35,781 nucleotides of DNA, from assembly GCA_038230515.1 (NCBI GenBank), contig JBBRND010000038.1, positions 1 through 35,781 on the forward strand, given 5' to 3'. The notes beneath the pieces were generated by a model that had not been told where the DNA came from, did not search any database, and saw nothing but the letters and a program-made list of their open reading frames with translations. Source of the stretch: JAPLDB01 sp038230515 (GTDB lineage Bacteria; Bacteroidota; Bacteroidia; AKYH767-A; 2013-40CM-41-45). The translations under genes and the position numbers were made by a program. Every line of letters starts with the position of its first letter. Position 1 is the stretch's first letter. Of this stretch, positions 1-5,839 are shown piece by piece.

Positions 1-150
1 AATTCCAAATAATGCGAATCCCAGGCTGCTTAAAAATAGCCATTTTTGCCAAAAGTTAAAAGTATCTATTCGTTTTTTCATTTGCAACATTTTATTTTAC
101 TGTTCGGGTTAGTAAAAACTTCACAAGGGTTGCACACAACAATTAAATAT
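1..150. other. Left-edge sequence with no supported gene
   Basis: This AT-rich stretch lies beyond the end of the recombinase gene. A 75-codon plus-strand frame runs through it and on into the recombinase's 3' end, but it has no recognisable motif and crosses a hairpin and a tandem repeat. I treat it as non-coding. Confidence 0.4.
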
Positions 151-177
151 CAGCACCTTTTTCCTGAAAAGGTGCTG
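151..177. terminator. Perfect 11-bp hairpin downstream of the recombinase
   Basis: CAGCACCTTTT (151-161) pairs perfectly with AAAAGGTGCTG (167-177) around a 5-nt loop. It lies about 60 nt past the stop of the minus-strand recombinase. No clear T-run follows on that strand, so it may be a weak terminator or a structured end of a mobile segment. Confidence 0.4.
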
Positions 178-194
178 TTATCCGACAAACCTAT

Positions 195-239
195 GGAAAT
201 AAACGGAACTTTTTCAGGAAATAAACGGAACTTTTTTTT
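195..239. repeat. Two tandem 22-bp direct repeats at the recombinase 3' end
   Basis: The unit GGAAATAAACGGAACTTTTT occurs at 195 and again at 217, with two extra bases between copies. The second copy runs into the stop codon of the recombinase gene. Tandem direct repeats touching a tyrosine recombinase gene are candidate recombinase arm-binding or attachment sequence, but nothing else here proves that. Confidence 0.5.
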
Positions 240-1144
240 CATAGTTTATCAAGTGGGCTTTGTATTTTGCTGATGTGTTTCTTGCTGATGTGTGTGTACT
301 GCATGGTGGTGCGCAAGGAGTTGTGCCCAAGCAGTTGCTTAATGCTTATCAGATCAGTGCCGCCTTCAAGCAAGTGTGTGGCAAAGCTGTGGCGCAGGGC
401 ATGAATACTGCCTTCCCTGGTCACGTTTGCTTTTTCTTTGCACTGCGCCATTACTTTTGATATGCTGCGGGTGCTGTACTGCTCACCCTGCTGCCCTTCA
501 AACAACCAAACTTTAGGTTTGTATTTTTTGTAGTATGCGCGAAGCATGATTAAAAGTTTTCCGCTCAGCATGGTGATGCGGTCTTTTTTTCCTTTTGCCA
601 GCCGCAACATGATTACCATTCGTTTTGAATCGACATCTTTTATTTTTAGGTTGGAAATTTCGCTGATGCGTAATCCGCCTGAATAAGCAAGGCACAAAAT
701 AGTTTTATGCTTTAAATTATCTGCCGCTTTTAGAATGGCAAGTATTTCGCTCTCTGCAAATACGGAAGGTAGTTGTTGTGGTTTTTGTGCGCGTGGCAAA
801 TTATACTCTTCGCGCGAACGATTTAAAAGTTTTTCATAAAAAAACTTGATGGCATTGATCAACTGGTTCTGCGATGTGTAGCTCCATTTTTCACTGTTGC
901 GAAATGCAACTAAAAAATCGAGCACTTCATTTTTTGTAATCGAACTTGGCTTGCGATTGGGAAAACAACTGAGAAAGACAAGAAAAAAATGTCTGTACGT
1001 TTTAACTGTATTGTGCGAATAATTTTTTAACCGCATCAATGCTACGTATGCTGTAACCGCCAGCAGATGCTGCCCTTGAGGAATGTAAGGTAGTGCTGAT
1101 GCTTCGCGCGCCTTAATTGACGGAGTTGAAGTTGAGTTGACCAT
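239..1144 (-). CDS. Tyrosine recombinase/integrase (XerC/D type)
   Basis: A 301-residue site-specific recombinase that would break and rejoin DNA through a 3'-phosphotyrosine link. The N-terminal SAM-like core-binding domain covers about residues 25-105 and the catalytic domain about 125-295. All active-site residues are visible, numbered from the ATG at 1144: R159 in GGLRISE, a lysine near 184-187 in AKGKKDR, H248 and R251 in HALRHSF, H274 in LGH and the nucleophile Y283 in QYTHI. The tail ending SPLDKL resembles the C-terminal tail of integron integrases, but the extra IntI helix between the beta strands and box II is absent, so this is not a canonical IntI. A TTG at 1162 would add six residues; I prefer the ATG because neither has a clear Shine-Dalgarno. 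It is divergent from the gene at 1372 and lies next to repeats and accessory genes. Its target site is unknown. Confidence 0.93.
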   Translation of the reverse strand: MVNSTSTPSIKAREASALPYIPQGQHLLAVTAYVALMRLKNYSHNTVKTYRHFFLVFLSCFPNRKPSSITKNEVLDFLVAFRNSEKWSYTSQNQLINAIKFFYEKLLNRSREEYNLPRAQKPQQLPSVFAESEILAILKAADNLKHKTILCLAYSGGLRISEISNLKIKDVDSKRMVIMLRLAKGKKDRITMLSGKLLIMLRAYYKKYKPKVWLFEGQQGEQYSTRSISKVMAQCKEKANVTREGSIHALRHSFATHLLEGGTDLISIKQLLGHNSLRTTMQYTHISKKHISKIQSPLDKL

Positions 1145-1278
1145 TTTAAAGTCAGTTATCAAAGCCGAAAAGTAGGCACTCGTTTTTTAGCTTCCAAATT
1201 TTTTTTGGTGTTCTCGCGGCATTCTCTCTTTTGCTTTTTCATGCTCAACTGTAATTTGCCTGTTACTTTCTTTAGTGT

Positions 1279-1313
1279 GCAGGTTACTCAATAAAAGCAG
1301 CAGGTGGCTCAAT
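1279..1313. repeat. Pair of 14-bp direct repeats at 21-bp pitch
   Basis: GCAGGTTACTCAAT (1279-1292) and GCAGGTGGCTCAAT (1300-1313) differ at two positions and are exactly 21 bp apart, so both lie on the same face of the helix. They sit in the divergent intergenic region, just upstream of the -33 box of the 1372 gene. This is the arrangement expected of an operator or of recombinase accessory sites. Which protein binds is unknown. Confidence 0.45.
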
Positions 1314-1318
1314 GGCAG

Positions 1319-1350
1319 TTGCAGTGCGGGGTGTGGCGCTTATACTTTTG
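1319..1350 (+). promoter_or_regulatory. Bacteroidota-type promoter for the 1372 gene
   Basis: TTG at 1319-1321, 21 bp of spacer and TACTTTTG at 1343-1350 match the -33 TTG / -7 TAnnTTTG consensus. Transcription would start near 1356. This lies downstream of an ATG at 1312 and so favours translation from the ATG at 1372. Confidence 0.5.
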
Positions 1351-1371
1351 TTTAAAACAATAAAAAACGTT

Positions 1372-1773
1372 ATGCTAAACCAAAGCTCAAATCTGAATTA
1401 CTGCGGCTGGGATGGCCGGGTAATTATGTTCCCCCAGAATAGTGGGAACGGAGAATCAACGTTTAATCACGAGTTGATTCATCTCAACAAAATTGTACTT
1501 CCGAAGCGTCCGCCTTTTCAATGCGATGAGTGGGACCGGTACATTTGTCTGAATGGCTATGATAATATCCGCGCCTCACGGCTCATGATGGGCGCTCGCA
1601 GATTTACCTGCGTTACTCCTTTAAATTACGCAAATGAGTTGTTTGCAAACAAAATGTTTTTCGATGGGTTCAGTCGGAGCGATGTAGAGATTCTGCTGGA
1701 GGTGCCTCACGCCACAGTAGCTGAATACTGCAAGCGCTATGAAAAGTATTATAGCCGGAAAGTGAAAAGATAG
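1372..1773 (+). CDS. Small protein of unknown function with possible HTH
   Basis: This 133-residue protein belongs to no family I recognise. An in-frame ATG at 1312 would add 20 residues, but a good promoter lies inside that extension, so 1372 is the more likely start. Two features stand out. H-E-L-I-H at residues 33-37 matches the HExxH zinc-protease pattern, but no third ligand is evident and the match may be chance. The C-terminal part, about 101-125 (SDVEILLEVPHATVAEYCKR), reads like helix-turn-helix, followed by a basic tail ending RKVKR, which would suit a DNA-binding protein. It is divergently placed from the recombinase across a 21-bp-pitch direct repeat, so it could be its regulator or accessory factor. 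That role is inference only. Confidence 0.6.
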   Translation: MLNQSSNLNYCGWDGRVIMFPQNSGNGESTFNHELIHLNKIVLPKRPPFQCDEWDRYICLNGYDNIRASRLMMGARRFTCVTPLNYANELFANKMFFDGFSRSDVEILLEVPHATVAEYCKRYEKYYSRKVKR

Positions 1774-1796
1774 GTCGGAAGCTGCCACAATCCGAC
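1774..1796. other. Short hairpin after the 1372 gene
   Basis: GTCGGA (1774-1779) pairs with TCCGAC (1791-1796) directly after the stop codon. There is no T-run, so terminator function is uncertain. Confidence 0.3.
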
Positions 1797-1848
1797 AAGT
1801 GGATGTTTTCTGCGCTGCATTATTGCATCATGATTTTGCAACGCACAT

Positions 1849-2336
1849 ATTCAACAGCAGCACACAGGTTCAGAAACGTGCTGAATAGCATCAGCAAAGT
1901 TATTGAAGCTGCAGTAGCAGTAATTCGTGCAACTTCAACTGAAGTTAGATCAGCAAGAGTTTTTGTTCGTGCAACAACAACTGAAGTTAGATCAGCAAGA
2001 GTTTTTGTTCGTGCAGCAACAACTGAAGTTAGATCAGCAAAAGCTTTTGTTCGTGCAGCAACAACTGAAGTTAGATCAGCAAGAGTTCTTGTTAGCACAG
2101 CAACAACTGTTGTTAGATCAGCAAGAGTTCTTATTCGCACAGCAACAACTGTTGTTAGATCAGCAAGAGTTCTTGTTAGATCAACAACAACTGTTGTTGC
2201 AACAATTCCGGTTTTTACGCACCAGATTCACCCTCCTTGACGGCAGCGTAATCTTTTTGTCTGCGCGCGCCATTTCCTAAAGGGGGCAACCGCGCAATCA
2301 GCATATTCAATTACCGGAATCTGCGTTGTCAGGTCT
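1849..2336 (+). repeat. Dispersed element with 42-bp hairpin array, copy 1
   Basis: The core is six full 42-bp tandem units (1931-2182) plus a partial seventh ending near 2209. Each unit begins with an imperfect palindrome (AACTTCAACTGAAGTT in unit 1, AACAACTGTTGTT in units 5 and 6), followed by the conserved AGATCAGCAAGAG and then GTTCGTGC or a variant. The array has a conserved left flank (about 1855-1930) and right flank (2183-2336). Both flanks and the unit recur, inverted, at 35110-35470. Because 42 is a multiple of three and the unit lacks stops, long open frames exist in both plus-strand and minus-strand readings (for example 145 codons from 1803 and 117 from 1927). They are probably by-products of the repeat. 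The frame from 1803 gives a similar peptide in both copies, so a coding role cannot be excluded. Confidence 0.85.
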
Positions 2337-2470
2337 TCGTGAAGTGAACTTGCGTGTAGAGAGGTTTGCCTTAAAACGGCTGATGATCCTTGCACCAACA
2401 CACACACAACATCTGACTGCAGAGTGGTGTAATTCAAAAAAAATTAAATTAATATTAAAAAAAAACTCAA
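2337..2470. other. Intergenic sequence between array element and FnIII-like gene
   Basis: This follows the right flank of the hairpin-array element. It becomes A-rich immediately before the ATG at 2471. I see no clear -33/-7 pair. Confidence 0.3.
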
Positions 2471-3235
2471 ATGAAGACTAAAGAAAAAATTAAAATTTAT
2501 ACAAGCAGGGAACTGCAGGACATTCAGCGCAACTACGCAAGCATGTCAGTTAAAAAACGGAAAGAGGTAGGTGTTGTAATCCTCCTCGCATTAATTGTGC
2601 GCACCATAAAAGGAAAGCTGGGCTTCGACATCAATTCGGCTGATGGCATCTTTCTTTTTAAATCGAAAGCCATACATGATGCGCTGGTAGCCAATGTGAG
2701 CGGATTTTACACGCCTGCATTTGCGCTGCTGGCAACGCTTGCCACTCAAATTGCAGCGTTTGAAACTGCCATAGAGAAAATGGCGAACCGCGCACCCGGT
2801 GCCGAAGGAATAAAAACGGAAGCAAAAATTGCATTGTTTGCTACGCTGAAGTCGGCTCTTGCTTATGTAAACCAGCTTGCCTATAACAACCAGCCCAATG
2901 CTGTGGCTATTATTACGGAGGCAAAAATGATGGTTATTGCTCCACCCTCACGCAAGAAGGTAGAGTTTGCCGTGAAGCAGGGAACTGCCACCGGAGAAGT
3001 AAAACTTATTTCACTGGCAACAAAGATAGCTGATAAGCGCGTGAAGGGTATCTATAACTGGCAGTATAGTATAGATAGTGGGCTTACGTGGATCAACCTG
3101 CCTGATACGTTGGTTGCAAAAACCATAGCAACCGGAATGGCGGTGAACAAACAAATTCTTTTCCGCAAGCGCACCACCACTTCTAAAGGTGGCACCAGCG
3201 CATGGAGCGCTCCGCTGGAAATTACTCCGGTGTGA
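2471..3235 (+). CDS. FnIII-like domain protein of unknown function
   Basis: A 254-residue protein without signal peptide or lipobox. Residues about 1-60 are basic and contain a hydrophobic helix (VGVVILLALIV). Residues about 75-155 form an Ala-rich helical segment. Residues about 160-254 look like a fibronectin type III beta-sandwich (WQYSIDSGLTWINLP, then an SAWSAPLEI end). I recall similarly arranged proteins as frequent, uncharacterised genes in Chitinophagales. The gene stands alone between the hairpin-array element and a strong terminator (3269-3307). Function is unknown; a role in surface binding or in repeat-associated accessory biology is speculation. Confidence 0.8.
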   Translation: MKTKEKIKIYTSRELQDIQRNYASMSVKKRKEVGVVILLALIVRTIKGKLGFDINSADGIFLFKSKAIHDALVANVSGFYTPAFALLATLATQIAAFETAIEKMANRAPGAEGIKTEAKIALFATLKSALAYVNQLAYNNQPNAVAIITEAKMMVIAPPSRKKVEFAVKQGTATGEVKLISLATKIADKRVKGIYNWQYSIDSGLTWINLPDTLVAKTIATGMAVNKQILFRKRTTTSKGGTSAWSAPLEITPV

Positions 3236-3268
3236 AGTAGCAGCCGGTTAATTGGGTAATTTAGTGTG

Positions 3269-3307
3269 ATCGGGTAATTGGTGAAAACTGATTACCCGAT
3301 TGCTTTT
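3269..3307 (+). terminator. Rho-independent terminator after the FnIII-like gene
   Basis: ATCGGGTAAT (3269-3278) pairs perfectly with ATTACCCGAT (3291-3300) and is followed by TGCTTTT. It lies 34 nt past the stop codon. Confidence 0.65.
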
Positions 3308-3365
3308 GGTGCCTAGCTTAGGCAAGGGGAGGTAGGGGCTGGTGTATGGTTTATCGGATGGTTTA

Positions 3366-3417
3366 ATGTCAAGTTCTCTCTACCCTCAAAAACCATCGGG
3401 CGAGGAAGTGACAGCAC
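3366..3417. repeat. Direct-repeat hairpin, left copy (upstream of UDG-like gene)
   Basis: This shares a run of about 34 nearly identical bases with 4314-4367 (from ATGTCA through CTCTACCCTCAAAAACCATCG). Its outer arms are degenerate (TGTCAAGTTCTC against GAGGAAGTGACA). A G-rich AGGGG-containing stretch precedes both copies. The two copies bracket the UDG-like gene in direct orientation, about 948 bp apart. Confidence 0.75.
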
Positions 3418-3435
3418 AGAAAAATAAATGGTAGT

Positions 3436-3466
3436 TTTGGCGGAGGAATGAAAAAAAATAATTTTG
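3436..3466 (+). promoter_or_regulatory. Strong Bacteroidota promoter for the UDG-like gene
   Basis: TTTG (3436-3439), 19 bp of spacer and TAATTTTG (3459-3466) are an exact match to -33 TTTG and -7 TAnnTTTG. The predicted leader to the ATG at 3505 is about 33 nt. The promoter lies inside the unit bounded by the two direct repeats, so this gene carries its own expression signal. Confidence 0.65.
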
Positions 3467-3504
3467 CAAACTCTCAGGCAATTTTAGTTTAATAAATAAA
3501 CCCG

Positions 3505-4194
3505 ATGAATGACATTGAAAAATTACTAAGTAAACTTACTTTTACTTCTGATACTATGACGAGTATAAAATGTGGCATCAAAGGAAAAGCTTTTTTCCCT
3601 GGTGGCAGAGGAATATATGATGACGATAATGATTACAGCTTGTCCAATAAATCCGTCATGATTCTTGGGCAGGATTTTGACACCAAAAAAAACTATGAAG
3701 TGTCAAAAAATAAGGGAAATGAAAAGAACCCTACTTGGGAAGGTTTACGTAAACTTTTATTGAAAACGCCTATTAAACTAAATGATTGTTTTTATACAAA
3801 CGCAATTATGGGAGTAAGAAATACCAATAGAAATACCGGAAAATCACCTGCGTTTAAAGACAAAGAATATATTGAAAAATGTCAGGAATTTTTTTTATAT
3901 CAATTAGAAATTCAAAAACCGGTAAAAATATTGGTACTTGGTTTGCGTACAGCAGAATTTTTATCCAAAACCTCTCTCCAACTTGAATCATGGAAATCAA
4001 TTGCAAGTTTTAAAAGTATTGATGAGAAGAATGACCAAATTCGTAAAGACATTTTATTTAAAAATAATATTAAATCGGATCTTGTATTATTGATGCACCC
4101 ATCCGCGCGAAAATACAATCTTGATTCAAGAAAATATGGAGATGTTGAAGGGATGGACGCACAAATAAAAATGATTAATGAACTATATGAGTAA
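3505..4194 (+). CDS. Uracil-DNA-glycosylase-superfamily-like protein
   Basis: A 229-residue soluble protein with the layout of the uracil-DNA glycosylase fold. Strand 1 leads into GQDFD (55-59), the position of the water-activating motif. PTWEGL follows (76-81), then CFYTNA (95-100) near the base-recognition Asn, a helix and strand KILVLG (141-146), and a late L-M-H-P-S-A (196-201) at the place of the intercalating-loop His motif. UDG-fold enzymes excise uracil or other bases from DNA, and many accessory variants have no tested activity. The gene is more AT-rich than its neighbours, has its own promoter, and is bracketed by direct hairpin repeats near a recombinase. That suggests a mobile or horizontally acquired repair or defence gene. 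Fold assignment is moderately secure; substrate is unknown. Confidence 0.7.
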   Translation: MNDIEKLLSKLTFTSDTMTSIKCGIKGKAFFPGGRGIYDDDNDYSLSNKSVMILGQDFDTKKNYEVSKNKGNEKNPTWEGLRKLLLKTPIKLNDCFYTNAIMGVRNTNRNTGKSPAFKDKEYIEKCQEFFLYQLEIQKPVKILVLGLRTAEFLSKTSLQLESWKSIASFKSIDEKNDQIRKDILFKNNIKSDLVLLMHPSARKYNLDSRKYGDVEGMDAQIKMINELYE

Positions 4195-4203
4195 ATCAGT
4201 GTT

Positions 4204-4235
4204 GGCAGGTTTTCTGCGCTGCCTGTGCGCAAGCA
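4204..4235 (+). repeat. REP-like palindrome, partial copy
   Basis: GGCAG (4204-4208) and CTGCC (4219-4223) form a stem around TTTTCTGCG-type sequence, followed by TGTGCGCAAGC. It matches the start of the REP-like element seen at 25171, 31624 and 34865 but lacks the downstream GGCGAAACC part. Confidence 0.5.
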
Positions 4236-4313
4236 AGTCCCCTCTGCGTGTTAGCAAGGCGCGTAAGAGAGAGGGGATTTAGGGGTGTGTCATTTGGTGG
4301 TGGCAGGTGTTTT

Positions 4314-4367
4314 ATGTCAGTTCTCTCTACCCTCAAAAACCATCGTGCAAAGAACTGACATCACAGG
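4314..4367. repeat. Direct-repeat hairpin, right copy (downstream of UDG-like gene)
   Basis: ATGTCAGTTCT (4314-4324) pairs perfectly with AGAACTGACAT (4351-4361) around a 26-nt loop. Most of the loop (CTCTACCCTCAAAAACCATCG) is identical to the left copy at 3366. Conservation of a loop rather than only the stem is unusual for a terminator and points to a recognised element. Confidence 0.75.
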
Positions 4368-4372
4368 AAACT

Positions 4373-4405
4373 AAAAAGGTTAGCAACACTGTTGCTAACC
4401 TTTTT
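4373..4405. terminator. Bidirectional terminator, perfect 15-bp stem
   Basis: AAAAAGGTTAGCAAC (4373-4387) and GTTGCTAACCTTTTT (4391-4405) pair perfectly around a 3-nt loop, with U-tracts on both strands. It serves the convergent UDG-like (+) and lipoprotein (-) genes. Confidence 0.9.
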
Positions 4406-4445
4406 ATTTTTAAAATTAGTTGTTTCGTTCTATCGGGAGTTTTTT

Positions 4446-5564
4446 TTAGTGTGCATCATCATAAAGAATATTCGGCCATGCAAACCAGTTAGGTCCTGCC
4501 ATGTAAATCCCGGCCCAATATCCATCATGGCTTGTTGAAGGTCCATCGCCATTGGTATCGCCTTTCAAACTGTCATCATTGTAAGCAGTAAAAAACACAC
4601 CCGGCCCATCGTGATTTTGAATCTGAATGTCTCCTGACGGAATCAGAATACTAAATCCCGGTGTGGGGTTATGGGTAGCAAATTTCAGCACCACACTATC
4701 TCCAAGCACCAATACTTTATCGGGGCTTATATCGAATGCCCAGCTATTGCCGGTCCAGCCGCCTAAAACAAATGCTACCTCTGTTTCACTCCATGTCATC
4801 GTGCTTGCCTGATCGTGTGCATGAACACAGTCCACAAAAATTCCGTTGCAGATATTTGTTTGAGAAGCATCGGAAGGATTATGAAATGTATTGCTGTTAT
4901 CAAAGTTGGTAGATATGCCGATGGTAACCGGATGCCCATTGTCATAAAAAGTATTGTATTGCGCAACGGAGCTTATCGGGCACCATGCCATATTAAGCGC
5001 AGCAAAGGTTTCAGCAGCATCACCGGCAGTATGTGCTATCACGGAGTTCTTAAGCGAGTTATTATCACCGTCACCCATGTTCAGCGCCTGCTCTAACCCT
5101 GTACTGGCATAGCCCGCATATAATATTTTGCAATAGTTGAGCTGGTTATTGGATGAGGTACCGAAAGAAATAAACTGCCAGTCTCCTTTTTGCGGAGTAG
5201 TGGCGCTGCCATCGCCATTCAGATCGCCCCCATAGCTATCATCTTTTGAGGAGGTAAAAATAACAGGATGATCAGATGTTCCCAATACCGTAAGTTTTCC
5301 TGTGTTTACAAGAAGCCCCTTCTGCGCATCGAACTTTACAACCACTCCTGCTTCAATGGTGAGTGCTGCATTTATATTCGTCAAGTTGGTACAGTGATAG
5401 ATGTGGCAGCTATCCCAACTGGTTTCAGCATCAATGCTGGCTCCTACTTCCACCACGGTTTTGGTGCAGCCGGTAGAGGCAGGAATAACATCTTCATTTT
5501 TTTTGCATGAACTCATGAAGTTGATCAGGAAACTTAAAACAAGGAATGAGTAGATTTTTTTCAT
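4446..5564 (-). CDS. Lipoprotein with beta-helix-like fold
   Basis: A 372-residue lipoprotein. A classic signal (MKKIYSFLVLSFLINFMSSC) ends in a lipobox with Cys20, followed by KKNED, so it is likely anchored in the outer membrane. The mature part reads as a right-handed parallel beta-helix: a start rich in short strands (LTIEAGVVVKFDAQKGLLV, TVLGTSDHPVIFTS), then turns such as SSNNQLNYCKILYAGY and LKNSVIAHTAG. Asp-rich loops (GGDLNGDGS near 115-125 and KGDTNGDGPS near 335-345) look like calcium-binding turns. No catalytic residues of a known polysaccharide lyase are evident. A possible promoter lies at 5676-5707 and a strong terminator at 4373-4405. It appears monocistronic. Function could be adhesion or glycan binding; unproven. 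Confidence 0.85.
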   Translation of the reverse strand: MKKIYSFLVLSFLINFMSSCKKNEDVIPASTGCTKTVVEVGASIDAETSWDSCHIYHCTNLTNINAALTIEAGVVVKFDAQKGLLVNTGKLTVLGTSDHPVIFTSSKDDSYGGDLNGDGSATTPQKGDWQFISFGTSSNNQLNYCKILYAGYASTGLEQALNMGDGDNNSLKNSVIAHTAGDAAETFAALNMAWCPISSVAQYNTFYDNGHPVTIGISTNFDNSNTFHNPSDASQTNICNGIFVDCVHAHDQASTMTWSETEVAFVLGGWTGNSWAFDISPDKVLVLGDSVVLKFATHNPTPGFSILIPSGDIQIQNHDGPGVFFTAYNDDSLKGDTNGDGPSTSHDGYWAGIYMAGPNWFAWPNILYDDAH

Positions 5565-5675
5565 TATTCTGACTTTTTATTTTGTAAAGATTTAAGAGTG
5601 ATAAACAAGAATTTAATTTGTAATAAACAGTTGAAAGATTAAAGCGATTAGTGCTTAAATAATTTCATGGAAGTG

Positions 5676-5707
5676 CGAAAGTAGTCCAATTGGGATGCTA
5701 CCGTCAA
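5676..5707 (-). promoter_or_regulatory. Possible promoter of the beta-helix lipoprotein gene
   Basis: On the minus strand TTG (5707-5705), 21 bp of spacer and TACTTTCG (5683-5676) resemble the -33/-7 pair with one mismatch in TAnnTTTG. The predicted leader is about 105 nt. The same TACTTTCG variant precedes the giant T9SS gene. Confidence 0.35.
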
Positions 5708-5769
5708 TTACCAATGCGTGGTTGACCTGCTGTGGATGTAGTTGACGTGCTTAAAGCCGGTTCAGGTAA

Positions 5770-5807
5770 AAAAAAACTCCTCGCATGTTGATGGAGGGAG
5801 TTTTTTT
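5770..5807. terminator. Terminator of the giant T9SS gene
   Basis: AAAAAAACTCC (5770-5780) pairs with GGAGTTTTTTT (5797-5807) around a 16-nt loop. It sits about 30 nt beyond the stop of the minus-strand gene and has a T-run on both strands. Confidence 0.8.
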
Positions 5808-5839
5808 AGGACGACACAACACACACAGTTGATTCAGAG

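Noticed and set aside
46..273. 75-codon plus-strand frame at the left edge
   Set aside because: It crosses a hairpin and a tandem repeat and overlaps the recombinase 3' end, with no protein-like features.
1931..2209. 42-bp tandem array as a CRISPR array
   Set aside because: Units are contiguous and near-identical with no unique spacers, and no cas gene is present.
1803..2280. Open frames of 106-145 codons across the 42-bp array as genes
   Set aside because: Frames stay open on both strands simply because the unit length is a multiple of three and the unit lacks stops. No signal, domain or promoter supports one of them.
3366..4367. attC sites of an integron around the UDG-like gene
   Set aside because: The repeats lack the RYYYAAC...GTTRRRY ends in the required order, and conservation is in the loop, not at the ends.
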